DNA of 64,000 nt, taken from the NCBI GenBank assembly GCA_963763885.1, contig CAVXQD010000003.1:124001-188000 (forward strand), in the 5' to 3' direction. The DNA is from JANNBN01 sp963763885. Lineage in GTDB: Bacteria > Actinomycetota > Acidimicrobiia > Acidimicrobiales > JANYDT01. Under the pieces are notes generated by a model that saw nothing but the letters and a program-made list of their open reading frames with translations, did no database searches and was not told where the DNA came from. A program made the position numbers and the translations under genes. This document shows, one piece after another, positions 8,554 through 17,525 of this stretch. Within the stretch, counting starts at the first letter, position 1, and each line of letters starts with the position of its first letter.

Positions 8554-9342
8554 CTACGAGGCCCGAATGTCGACGGGCACGCCTTGGGGGAGCGATTTAG
8601 CCAGCTTGGTAATGGCGGCATTGGACAAGCGGATGCAACCGTGGCTGGCCTGGGTCCCAAGGGCTCCCGGCTGATTTGTTCCGTGGATGCCTATCTGTCC
8701 GTCGCCGCGGCCGAACTGGGTGAGGACGTTGGAGTACCCCGAGAGTCCAAACGCGTAAGGACCGTAAGAACCTTTCGGGTTGGCCGGGCGAGCCAGTTCC
8801 CGGGTGAAGAACACGCCAACTGGTGTGGGCCATCTGTTCTGCCCAATCGCAATCTTTTCCGTTTGGACTGCAACGCCAGCTTTGTAAACGGTCAACGTGT
8901 AGGTGGCCTTGTTCACCACAATTGCCCAGTCATGCTCGAACACGCCGACCTCGGTTGTGCGGACCCACCCGGTCCGGCCGTTAGGGCGGGCTGCCACGAG
9001 CACCTTTAGCCAACCGCCTTCGCCTTTTGCTAACACCAGGAACACATGACGGCCCGAGAAGTTCTTTCGGTTGTCCATCTTCAGCGAAACCTTTTTAGCC
9101 GTGGGGGAGTCGTAGACGTTGACGTATCGACCCAATGCTGCGGCAACCATTGTTTTGGGAGGCACCACGCCGGATTGAGGGGGCGGCGGGACCACCAGGT
9201 CTTTTGCGGCGATGGAGTTGCTCTTCGGAGCTGTCGTTGTCGTTGCGGTTGCTGCTTGGGCCGGGGTTGTGGCTGCCGAAGCCCACATCGTGAGTGCCAA
9301 CCCAGCGCCCATCACGCCGCAAATTTTCCGAAAAGCGTTCAT
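8554..9342 (-). CDS. L,D-transpeptidase (YkuD domain), copy 4
   Basis: 262 residues from ATG 9342, chosen because GAAGGAAAC lies directly upstream and a signal peptide (MNAFRKICGVMGAGLALTMW...PAQA) starts there. An SH3-like block (VAARPNGRTGWVRTT) is followed by the YkuD domain with HGTNQ...SHGCIRLSN (Cys236). The gene reads in the same direction as copy 3, 90 bases upstream of it. Together the four copies make an unusually dense cluster of wall cross-linking enzymes. Confidence 0.9.
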   Translation of the reverse strand: MNAFRKICGVMGAGLALTMWASAATTPAQAATATTTTAPKSNSIAAKDLVVPPPPQSGVVPPKTMVAAALGRYVNVYDSPTAKKVSLKMDNRKNFSGRHVFLVLAKGEGGWLKVLVAARPNGRTGWVRTTEVGVFEHDWAIVVNKATYTLTVYKAGVAVQTEKIAIGQNRWPTPVGVFFTRELARPANPKGSYGPYAFGLSGYSNVLTQFGRGDGQIGIHGTNQPGALGTQASHGCIRLSNAAITKLAKSLPQGVPVDIRAS

Positions 9343-9535
9343 GTTTCCTTCTTCGGCCGAATCATGCAGCAAATCGAGCCCTGATGCGCAAGATAAGTGC
9401 CGGGTAAGTGCGGGTTGGCCGGGAGCGCGGCGCCAACCCACGAAGTGCAGGGATACCGTACTGCGAGAACGCGCTCAATAGGCGCAACGCAGCGGAGAAA
9501 AGGACCTGAACAGGCGGTGAAACCGGCCCGCAAAT

Positions 9536-11311
9536 ATGTGGCCAGCGGAGAGTTGTCTCGTTGCTATGCACCAGCGGGGTGAATGGGCCGTTTACGATTC
9601 TTGTTCGGCCCGAGTCGGCATACAGACAAGCCGCACGAAGACGCACGACGCAAGACACGCGGACACGACGCAGACAAGGGTGCACAAGGTGCTCACCGAT
9701 AACCCACCAACCCCCTCGACCTCCCCTGCAAGTAACGGCTTGCCGGGGCAGAAGCCGCCTTTTCGCGAACGGCGCCGGTTGATCCGGCCGGTCACGGGAA
9801 CGGTTGTCATGGCCTCATATAACGAGGCCGGGTCCATTGGCCTGGTGCTCGATGAAGTAGCGCAGGCCATCGCCGACCTCGATCGTCAAGGCATCGTGAT
9901 CGACGTGTTGCTCGTCGATGACAACTCGCCTGACGGCACGGCGGCAATTGCACGAACCATCGCCGCTGAAAAGGGAATCAACCTTGAAGTTCTGACCGGC
10001 TCCAAAGAGGGCTTAGGCGCTGCGTTGGTACGCGGGTTTCGTCACCTCGAGGCCCGGGACCGATCCATTGGTTTCATCGTCACGCTCGACGCAGACGGCC
10101 AACACGACGCTCGGCAAATCCCCGGGCTCGTCGAGGCGTTTCTGGCAAGAGGCAGCGGCGTGATGATCGGCAGCCGATGGACTGGTGGTGGGCACAGCCC
10201 CGGAACCAGCACGGTTCGGGCGTTCCTCTCGCGTGGCGGCAATGTCGCGTTTCGCATCATCACCCGTACCCGTCGTGTTAAGGATGCCACCACATCATTC
10301 CGGGTTATCCGGCCAGAGGTCGCTTCGCTGTTCGACCCGGCCAAGCTGCAGGTCGACGGCTACGCGTTCTTCTCGGCGTTCATCGCGCTGGCGCAAGCCA
10401 ACGGCTACACCATTGACGAGTGTCCCATCGTGTTCAGGCCACGCGTGGCTGGGCAGTCCAAGCTGACGTTGACGGACTGCCGCGAGTTCTTCGTCAACCT
10501 GTTCCTCGTCCGCAAAGTGGCAGCGGCGGCGCGGGTTCGTCATGGCGAAACGCTCCGGTCCGGCAGGCTGGTTGGCACGTCGCCGTTCGAATCTGTCTCG
10601 CTTTCTGTCGTCTTCCCTGCGTATCAAGAAGAGGACTATCTGCCCAGTGCCGTGACAGACGTGGTCAACGGGTTGCGCGCTGCTCACGCAGATTTCGAAG
10701 TCATCGTGGTCGAGAACGGGTCGCGCGACCGAACCCGTGAGGTGGCCGACGAACTGGCAGCCCAGTATCCAGAAGTGATCTCGATGTCGCACCACGAACC
10801 GGACTATGGCAAGGCGCTACGGGCCGGCTTGATGCGCGCTTCCAAAGAGTTTGTTGTCAACTTTGACGTCGACCTCTACGACCTGTCCTTCGCCGAGCGT
10901 GCCATTGCAAAGGCAGAAGATCAGCGCCTTGCAATCGTGGTCGGTTCGAAGCGCGGCCCCGGTGCAAACGACGAGCGTGCGTTCTCCCGCAAAATCGTCA
11001 CGTTCACGTTTTCGTCCCTGCTGAAGGTCGGCTTCGGCCTGCGGGTCTCCGACACCCACGGCATGAAGGTCCTGCGTCGCGAGCCCATCGTGCCAATCGC
11101 TCAGAAGTGCCTCTTCGGCACAGATCTGTTTGACACGGAATTGGTGCTTCGCGTCGAACGTGCCGGCCTGCAGACTGGCGAAATCGGCGTCACCGTCGAA
11201 GAAAAACGAGATGCCCGGACGCCAATCGTGTCTCGCATCACCCGCTCGCTGAAGGGCCTCGCCCGACTGCGCATCGCCCTCTGGCGCGAACCCGACCGTC
11301 GCATCCGCTAA
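9536..11311 (+). CDS. tandem GT2 glycosyltransferase (dolichol-phosphate mannose synthase-like)
   Basis: Two GT2 domains in one chain. Domain 1 (about residues 87-320) has VVMASYNEAGSIG, VDDNSPDGT and the metal-binding TLDADGQHD, typical of polyprenyl-phosphate mannose or glucose synthases. Domain 2 (about 355-580) has VVFPAYQEEDYL, VVENGSRDRT and FDVDLYD. The second domain keeps an Asp-Val-Asp instead of the DxD of domain 1 and may be regulatory or act on another donor. No membrane helices are seen. The start is uncertain: the first 60-80 residues are low-complexity, and a GTG at 9680 is an alternative. It probably supplies lipid-linked sugar to the GT-C protein downstream (inference). Confidence 0.75.
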   Translation: MWPAESCLVAMHQRGEWAVYDSCSARVGIQTSRTKTHDARHADTTQTRVHKVLTDNPPTPSTSPASNGLPGQKPPFRERRRLIRPVTGTVVMASYNEAGSIGLVLDEVAQAIADLDRQGIVIDVLLVDDNSPDGTAAIARTIAAEKGINLEVLTGSKEGLGAALVRGFRHLEARDRSIGFIVTLDADGQHDARQIPGLVEAFLARGSGVMIGSRWTGGGHSPGTSTVRAFLSRGGNVAFRIITRTRRVKDATTSFRVIRPEVASLFDPAKLQVDGYAFFSAFIALAQANGYTIDECPIVFRPRVAGQSKLTLTDCREFFVNLFLVRKVAAAARVRHGETLRSGRLVGTSPFESVSLSVVFPAYQEEDYLPSAVTDVVNGLRAAHADFEVIVVENGSRDRTREVADELAAQYPEVISMSHHEPDYGKALRAGLMRASKEFVVNFDVDLYDLSFAERAIAKAEDQRLAIVVGSKRGPGANDERAFSRKIVTFTFSSLLKVGFGLRVSDTHGMKVLRREPIVPIAQKCLFGTDLFDTELVLRVERAGLQTGEIGVTVEEKRDARTPIVSRITRSLKGLARLRIALWREPDRRIR

Positions 11312-11331
11312 CCCGCGGATCCGCTGCGTGG

Positions 11332-11690
11332 GTGGCGGGTCCTGCCTCCTCCGGTTCCCCTCCCACCTCGCAGGCTCGGCGGGTCCCTCCCTTCGGGTCA
11401 CCCCCCACCCACTCCGCTCGTTGTCGGACGAGCGGGCGTGCTCTGCAGGTTGGGGGGGGTGTCAGACAGGCTGCACAGCAACCCCGGGCTATGCAGGAGA
11501 CAACCACTCAGCGGTGAGTGGTGGGGTGGAGCAGCGCTGTTGCTGTTTCGTCGCATGAAAGTTGCGAACGCACGCCGGACCATACGGGAAACCAGCGGAG
11601 TGTGCGGCGGGTGACCCGAAGGGAGGGGCCCCTCGCGCGCAGCGAAGCGAGCACGAGGGGAGGGCGCCCAGAGGAGGCAGGACCCGCCAC
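11332..11690. repeat. intergenic inverted-repeat element with 20-bp perfect ends
   Basis: GTGGCGGGTCCTGCCTCCTC at 11332-11351 is repeated exactly, inverted, at 11671-11690. Further inside, a second inverted pair carries CCTCCCTTCGGGTCACCC and GGGTGACCCGAAGGGAGG. The arms are about 100 bases with differences between them; the centre (about 11440-11600) is not repetitive and holds no credible gene. The whole 400-base gap between two convergent genes is taken up by this element. It resembles a short non-autonomous element or paired dispersed repeats. Confidence 0.7.
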
Positions 11691-11718
11691 GCACTCCGCG
11701 GACCGCAGGGAGGGGGCT

Positions 11719-14700
11719 TTAGACCAGGGCGGGGACGGCGGTGGTGTCGGGATCGTCGACGTTCGGGTTGGTCGTGTCGGCGTTGGAGCGAAGGCCTGCG
11801 CGCCATTCGGCAATGCGTGCGGCTTCTTTGGCTTCGCGGCGACGGCGGTCTGTGAGGAACATCGCGATGCACATTCCGATGCCACCAAGGCCAGCGAGGA
11901 AACCGAGGTAGTCGTGCTTATCCCACTTGTACTGAATGGTGACGTTCTTACTGGTCGGGATGACTACCATGCGGTTGTCGGACAAACGGTATGGGCCCTT
12001 AGCTCCGGTGGCCCGGAAGTTGGGGAAGTACGACATCTTGACCACAACCGGTACGTTGATCTTGTCGACGGTGAAACTCAGTGTGCCTGGCTTTGCGTCC
12101 TTGCTGTTTCCAAGTGAGGCGGCACGGATGTTGCTGACGGTCACCTTGGGGAGCGGCACAACCTTGGGCTGGTCGAAGGTGATTGAAGCGCCAAATTCCT
12201 TGTTGATGCGGTTTCGGCCATTAGTGACCTTGACCCGCTGCCAGGTTGACGGTGGATTGCGGGGCACCCCGGCGATGAACGGAACCGTAAAGCGCTCCGG
12301 GTGGTTGAATGCAGCGACGCCGAGGTCAACCCAACCCTCTTGCTGGCTCTGGCCGATGCCAGTGACAACAACGGGTTGGTTTTCCATCGGCTCGACCAAC
12401 TGCGAACCCTTCACCTCGTAGATCTTCCACGTGGTTGGGCAGGTTCCGGATTTGGTCTCTGCGTCATCGCAGGAGCGCTCGTACTTCTCAGTTCCGATCA
12501 GCTTGAGGTTGGGATTCTTGTCTGCCTGTTCAAGAGCAGCAGTGGAGAACGCCATGTAGTAGCGGACTCCGAAGTCAGCAAGGCTCTCGACACCGGTCCC
12601 GACGTCGAGGCCCCGGTACGGAAGGTCACGCTGCGGGTTAGAAGGTGCCTTTGAGAGCAGGCCGGCCTGCATCCAGTGGTACGGCGCCGTGGCTGCCGAT
12701 TCGAAATAGAGGCCTTCCATGGACTGGATGCACGAGTCTGTCCAATAGGGGAGAAGCATGAGGGCCATTGGTGTGCCCCAACGGTCTTGCTTGCTTTCGT
12801 ACTCCCACGTGGTGCGGCCGCAACCGTTGTCCTTGCCAATCTGCTTCATCTTGGTGAGGATGCGTTCGTAGTCCTTCCAGTTGGCGCCGCGACTCTCGTA
12901 GCCCTGGTAGTTGTACGGCGGCCAGCCTTTTGCTGCAGACGCAGCGAAGTCTCCAGAGGCTCCGGCGTGGCGAACACTGATCTGCCAACCGCCAGTTTTC
13001 TTGTCCTCCGTAGTGCCATCGGCTTTGGTGAGGGTGGTCTTGTTCTTGCTGAACTGCGGAACCGGGAAGAACCGAGGAACCATGCCGAGCGGCAGCGCAA
13101 TAGCTGCGTGCGTCGCGATGAGTCCGGCACCAATGCCTGCGATATAGCGGTTGCGACCGATCACCGTGTCTTGACCAAGGTGGAGAAGGCGGCTGGCCAC
13201 CTTGCAGATTGCGTAAACCCCGAAACCTGCCATGACGTAGATGCCCATCAACCAGAACGGAAGAACACGGTTGTTCCAAAGGCGGAACCCATAGGGGCTG
13301 AAGCGGAACGTAAGTCCGCATAGCGCAGTGACAAGGCTGATGGCGACACCGAAACGCTGCCAACCGTCATCGAGCGCCCATGCCATCACAAGCACGTGGA
13401 ACAGGACCAGCGCAAACACGAACACCAGCAAACGACACAGGTTGGTGTACGTGGTGAGGTCAACAAGGAGGGACTGCATCCACCGGTACCCGATGAATCG
13501 ATCTGGAGTCATGGGCCAGGCAGAGACCCAGAAGTTGTCGCCGCGTGGAGCGACGAACACGCGGTTCCATGTGGCGGCTGTGGTGAGCAGCGCCGCCGCG
13601 AAACAGAACGCGGAACCCCAACCCATCCACGAGTCGGAGTTGGCAGGGTTGAGCATCGAACGACGAACGGACTTGGCGAGTGTGGCGAAGCAGTACAGCA
13701 TGCCGACAATTGCGAGACAGAAGGCGAAGAAGAAGACTGCTGCGCCGGCCTCGGGCTTGTCCGAAACCCATGGAAACAGGCCCCACAGGTAGCGCTGCTC
13801 CTTTTCGTAGCCCATATCGTTGGTGTACGGAAGGTGGTTCCAGAACGGCCAGATCCAAAACGCAGCAAGTGCGGCTCCAGCAGCAACGGCCATGAATGCT
13901 TGCGAGAATTGGCCGAGGCCAAGTTTGGCGGTCTTGGAGTCATATGCGATTGCCGCAAGCGCGATGAACGCTGCAACAACGATGCCGTAGCGCTCGTGGC
14001 CAATGGCCCACCCAGCGGCGGTGATGGCGCCACACACGGCGAACAACCCGTAAGCGTTACGAATGTTTGTGCGCTTACTGTCGAGGTGCGTGAGGATGAG
14101 GAACGTGCCGGCAACACCAACCCAGATAGTGGGGAGGAGGTGTGACAAGCCGGTCATTGCAAGCACAGCTGCTGCCGTTGCGCGCTTCTCGCCGGTGCGC
14201 ATGATGTGCGAAAGCAAGCCGAGAAACAGAAGTCCGAGGCAGAGCGAAAGGGCGAAGCTGAACTCGCCTGCCATGGTGGACTTGATGTTGCCGCCGTAGA
14301 TGGCGTACTGCTGATCGAACAGGAACGGCAGGGTGGCCAACCCACAGAACACTGGCAGGGGCTTGCGGAGGCCAGCGAAGTGACCCATGCCGTAACCGGT
14401 GAGTGGCATACCAATCAGTCCGGTGACGGTGACGAACTTGAATGCCACGTTGTACGGGATGCCGACCAAATCCAGGATGGTCATGATCCAGAACGGGAAC
14501 GGGAAATAGAAGCCCAGGACAGGGAACCCAGCAAACCAATCGTCTGACCACCCGGTGATGCGGCCCTGACCCACCAACTTGCGAGCGACAAAATCTGCCG
14601 TCCACACGTGAGCGCCCATGTCACCGCCAGTGGCGGTATTGGTATTGAACAGCACCTCTCGGATGGCGACAGCCCACAAGACGACGCCGACCGCCAGAGC

Positions 14701-15018
14701 GATAACGCTCACAGCGGCCAGGAGATAGCGCTGGTGAGCTTCCTCGCTGACAGTGACGACTCTGCCGGGACCTGATTGACCGGAGGTTACTGCCCCGCGC
14801 CGAGAGCGGCCGGGTGAGCGTCCGAACCTCGACCCGGGCCGAGACGCAGAAATGTTTCGCTCAACCTCAGGCGGGGTACTTGCCGATGAAGGCTGGTGTC
14901 CGTGTGGGTCGCCACCCGGATGTCCTTCGTGGACTGTCGGAGTGGCCGAGGGGTCAAGATTTGAGCCCTGGCCAGGGTTGTCCGAGGGTTCACCCACGGA
15001 CTTGTCCATCGTTCGCAT
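11719..15018 (-). CDS. large polytopic membrane protein, GT-C-like glycosyltransferase candidate
   Basis: 1099 residues. A disordered, Pro/Ser/Gly-rich N-terminus of about 95 residues precedes a first helix at about 99-120. Right after it come GGDMGAHVW and GWSDDWFAGFP, acidic motifs in the first large loop as in GT-C transferases. Roughly ten more helices follow (to about residue 640), then a soluble extracytoplasmic region of about 380 residues, a final helix (LGFLAGLGGIGMCIAMFL) and a charged tail. The fold assignment is by motif placement and topology only. It lies between a polyprenyl-sugar synthase and phosphomannomutase, which fits lipid-linked sugar transfer to the envelope. Confidence 0.6.
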   Translation of the reverse strand: MRTMDKSVGEPSDNPGQGSNLDPSATPTVHEGHPGGDPHGHQPSSASTPPEVERNISASRPGSRFGRSPGRSRRGAVTSGQSGPGRVVTVSEEAHQRYLLAAVSVIALAVGVVLWAVAIREVLFNTNTATGGDMGAHVWTADFVARKLVGQGRITGWSDDWFAGFPVLGFYFPFPFWIMTILDLVGIPYNVAFKFVTVTGLIGMPLTGYGMGHFAGLRKPLPVFCGLATLPFLFDQQYAIYGGNIKSTMAGEFSFALSLCLGLLFLGLLSHIMRTGEKRATAAAVLAMTGLSHLLPTIWVGVAGTFLILTHLDSKRTNIRNAYGLFAVCGAITAAGWAIGHERYGIVVAAFIALAAIAYDSKTAKLGLGQFSQAFMAVAAGAALAAFWIWPFWNHLPYTNDMGYEKEQRYLWGLFPWVSDKPEAGAAVFFFAFCLAIVGMLYCFATLAKSVRRSMLNPANSDSWMGWGSAFCFAAALLTTAATWNRVFVAPRGDNFWVSAWPMTPDRFIGYRWMQSLLVDLTTYTNLCRLLVFVFALVLFHVLVMAWALDDGWQRFGVAISLVTALCGLTFRFSPYGFRLWNNRVLPFWLMGIYVMAGFGVYAICKVASRLLHLGQDTVIGRNRYIAGIGAGLIATHAAIALPLGMVPRFFPVPQFSKNKTTLTKADGTTEDKKTGGWQISVRHAGASGDFAASAAKGWPPYNYQGYESRGANWKDYERILTKMKQIGKDNGCGRTTWEYESKQDRWGTPMALMLLPYWTDSCIQSMEGLYFESAATAPYHWMQAGLLSKAPSNPQRDLPYRGLDVGTGVESLADFGVRYYMAFSTAALEQADKNPNLKLIGTEKYERSCDDAETKSGTCPTTWKIYEVKGSQLVEPMENQPVVVTGIGQSQQEGWVDLGVAAFNHPERFTVPFIAGVPRNPPSTWQRVKVTNGRNRINKEFGASITFDQPKVVPLPKVTVSNIRAASLGNSKDAKPGTLSFTVDKINVPVVVKMSYFPNFRATGAKGPYRLSDNRMVVIPTSKNVTIQYKWDKHDYLGFLAGLGGIGMCIAMFLTDRRRREAKEAARIAEWRAGLRSNADTTNPNVDDPDTTAVPALV

Positions 15019-15241
15019 CTGTCCAGCCTACGCTCGACGCCTGCAGAATCCGGACCACCTGGACACCCGGGCGGCTCGTCTTCTGAGGGAGTCCTCCAAT
15101 ATGCGGTTCACTACCGATCTGGACCTAACAGAATCGAACCTCGTGCAAACGAGTGAAGCAACAAGTGACACAAGCTGGCCCCGGATCTCGAGGACAGTCC
15201 CACAAGCCTCCACCGGTATCGGCGGACACAAGGAGCAGACG

Positions 15242-16696
15242 GTGAAGACCACCACAGACACAACCAGCGGTTCGACGGGGGCAACAGACTCCACGGAGCA
15301 AAACGCCACCAGCAACGCTGCTCGCTTCGGGGCCATCTTCAAGGCTTACGACGTGCGCGGTTTGTGTCCTAGCCAGTTCGACGCCGATATGGCGCGTGCA
15401 ATTGGTGCTGCGTTTGCTCGCTTCGCCGGCACTGCATCCATTGTGGTTGCCCGAGACATGCGTCCAACAGGTGTTGAGTTGGTTGCTGCGTTCACCGAAG
15501 GTGCCAACAGCGAGGGTGTCAACGTGGTGGACATCGGCCTTGCCTCCACCGACCTTCTGTACTTTGCGTCCGGTCACCTCGAGTTGCCTGGAGCCACGTT
15601 CACCGCCTCGCATAACCCTGCGCAATACAACGGCATCAAGATGTGCCTTGCCGGCGCCAAGCCAATCGGCGAAGACACCGGTCTGCAGACCATTCGCGAC
15701 ACTGCGGTTGCGTTGCTCGACGGCACCACGCCTTGGGCAACCAAGACCGGCAGCCGCACCGAGATGGAACTGCTGGACAAATTCGCAACGCACTGCCTGT
15801 CCTTCATCGATGTCACCAAGGTCCGCAGACTGAAGATCGTCGCCGACACAGCAAACGGCATGGGCGGCCTGGTGGTCCCAGCGGTGTTCGACCGACTTGG
15901 CGTTGACTACGAAATTCTGTACGGCGAGCTTGATGGCACGTTCCCCAACCATCCGGCCGACCCAATTCAGCCAGAGAACTTGCGTGATCTGCAGGCTCGC
16001 GTTCTTGCTGTTGGTGCCGATGTTGGCCTTGCGTTCGATGGTGACGCCGACCGGGTGTTCCTGGTGGACAACAACGGTCAACCCGTCAGCGGATCGTTAA
16101 CCACGGCAATGGTCGCGGCTTCCATCTTGAAGAAGCAGCCAGGCTCCAAGGTTGTTCACAACCTCATCTGCTCCAAGGCAGTCAGCGAAGTTGTGAAGGA
16201 AAACGGCGGCACGCCTGTCCGTACACGTGTTGGCCACAGCTTCATCAAACAGGTGATGGCAGAAACCGGTGCCGTGTTCGGCGGCGAGCACAGCGGCCAC
16301 TACTACTTCCGTGAGAACTGGCGCGCTGACTCGGGCCTGATCGCTGCGTTGCACGTCATCGAGTTGTTGTCCGAACAGGGCGACTCTGGCGCCAAGTTGT
16401 CAACGCTGCGCATTCCGTTCGAGCGTTACGTCGGCTCTGGCGAAATCAACACGAAGGTTGCATCGCCCAAGGTTGTGATGGCTCGCATCGAGCAGGCGTA
16501 CGCCGGCAAGGGCGCAACGGTCGATCATCTCGACGGTCTCACGGTTGATTTCGGCGGATGGTGGTTCAACCTCCGTCCGTCCAACACCGAGCCGTTGCTG
16601 CGCCTCAACCTGGAAGCCGCAACCCAAGCGGATTGCGAGGCCCGCGTTGCTGAGGTCCTCACCCTTGTGACTGGGCTGGCGGCAGCCAAGGACTGA
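15242..16696 (+). CDS. manB: phosphomannomutase / phosphoglucomutase
   Basis: 484 residues. The GTG at 15242 is chosen because AAGGAG lies seven bases upstream; the open frame extends further 5' but that part overlaps the divergent membrane-protein gene and is not coding-like. Family motifs are all present: FKAYDVRG at the N-terminus, the phosphoserine loop TASHNPAQYNG, the metal loop DGDADR and the substrate loop GGEHSGHYYF, then RPSNTEPLLRLN for phosphate binding. It interconverts mannose-6-P and mannose-1-P (or glucose), supplying GDP-mannose for envelope glycans. It ends by overlapping the convergent rhomboid gene by 38 bases. Confidence 0.92.
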   Translation: MKTTTDTTSGSTGATDSTEQNATSNAARFGAIFKAYDVRGLCPSQFDADMARAIGAAFARFAGTASIVVARDMRPTGVELVAAFTEGANSEGVNVVDIGLASTDLLYFASGHLELPGATFTASHNPAQYNGIKMCLAGAKPIGEDTGLQTIRDTAVALLDGTTPWATKTGSRTEMELLDKFATHCLSFIDVTKVRRLKIVADTANGMGGLVVPAVFDRLGVDYEILYGELDGTFPNHPADPIQPENLRDLQARVLAVGADVGLAFDGDADRVFLVDNNGQPVSGSLTTAMVAASILKKQPGSKVVHNLICSKAVSEVVKENGGTPVRTRVGHSFIKQVMAETGAVFGGEHSGHYYFRENWRADSGLIAALHVIELLSEQGDSGAKLSTLRIPFERYVGSGEINTKVASPKVVMARIEQAYAGKGATVDHLDGLTVDFGGWWFNLRPSNTEPLLRLNLEAATQADCEARVAEVLTLVTGLAAAKD

Positions 16697-17525
16697 CGCC
16701 CTGTTGGGACGGTTGCTGTTGAGACGCTGATAGGGGCGGCGCCAGCGGAACAGTCTGTGCTCGTGACCGTCGGTCACGGGCCCGCCACGCAAGACCCCAC
16801 AGGAAACCAACCACAAAACCGCCCACGTGGGCACCCCAAGCCACGCCACTGTTCTCGCTCATTATAAGGAACTGGCTGGCGATCCAGAGCCCAAGTACCC
16901 AACTGGCGGAAACCTTCCGCAAGCCCATCCACGGTGTCACCACTTTGATGCGCATCTTTGGATACAACGCCAGGTAGGCGCCCATCACGGCCGCGATTGC
17001 ACCCGATGCGCCCACCACCGGCACGGTGGAGTTGGGGTCAACCAGGATGTGGGCAAGGTCGCTCATGATGCCGCCAAAGAAGTACAGCAGCGCAAACCTG
17101 ATGCGGCCGCGGCTGTCTTCGATGTTGTTGCCAAACACCCACAGGAACAGCATGTTGCCGAACAGGTGGGCAAGGCTGCCGTGGAGAAACATGCTGAACG
17201 CAAGGCCCAGGTAGACGGGTTTGCCGGGGTTCAGGAGCTGTTGGTTGCCCGTGATCTTGCATGACGATCCGCTGCTTGCCGTGGGCCCGAACGTTGCGTC
17301 GAACTCAGCCTGCGTGAGTGACCGGCCCTGGATGATCTCGCACGGCACGGTGGCCCAATCCAGGGAGAACTGGAGGTCGTTTGATGCAACGCGCGGGTCG
17401 GTGAGGTTAAACGTGTTCCGCCCGACCGGCTGGAGGATCAAATAAATAAGCGTGCATATTGCGATGATGCTGAGCGTGAGCCATGGCTTGTGACGGAGCG
17501 GGTTCTCGTCGGCGATAGGGATCAT
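16659..17525 (-). CDS. rhomboid family intramembrane serine protease
   Basis: 288 residues from ATG 17525, which overlaps the upstream gene's stop (ATGA). Helices are visible at WLTLSIIAICTLIYLIL, VYLGLAFSMFLHGSLAHLFGNMLFLWVFG and later. Catalytic signatures are HGSLAHLFGNM, the serine motif GASGAIAAVMGAY and the late histidine in WGAHVGGFVVG. An 80-residue insertion follows helix 1 and contains two cysteines. A Gln/Pro-rich C-terminal tail follows. It cleaves transmembrane substrates in the plane of the membrane; substrates are unknown. Confidence 0.9.
   Translation of the reverse strand: MIPIADENPLRHKPWLTLSIIAICTLIYLILQPVGRNTFNLTDPRVASNDLQFSLDWATVPCEIIQGRSLTQAEFDATFGPTASSGSSCKITGNQQLLNPGKPVYLGLAFSMFLHGSLAHLFGNMLFLWVFGNNIEDSRGRIRFALLYFFGGIMSDLAHILVDPNSTVPVVGASGAIAAVMGAYLALYPKMRIKVVTPWMGLRKVSASWVLGLWIASQFLIMSENSGVAWGAHVGGFVVGFLWGLAWRARDRRSRAQTVPLAPPLSASQQQPSQQGVSPWLPPAQSQG

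Noticed and set aside
14852..15241. N-terminal extension of phosphomannomutase
   Set aside because: The extension overlaps the divergent membrane-protein gene, lacks family similarity, and a strong ribosome-binding site precedes GTG 15242.
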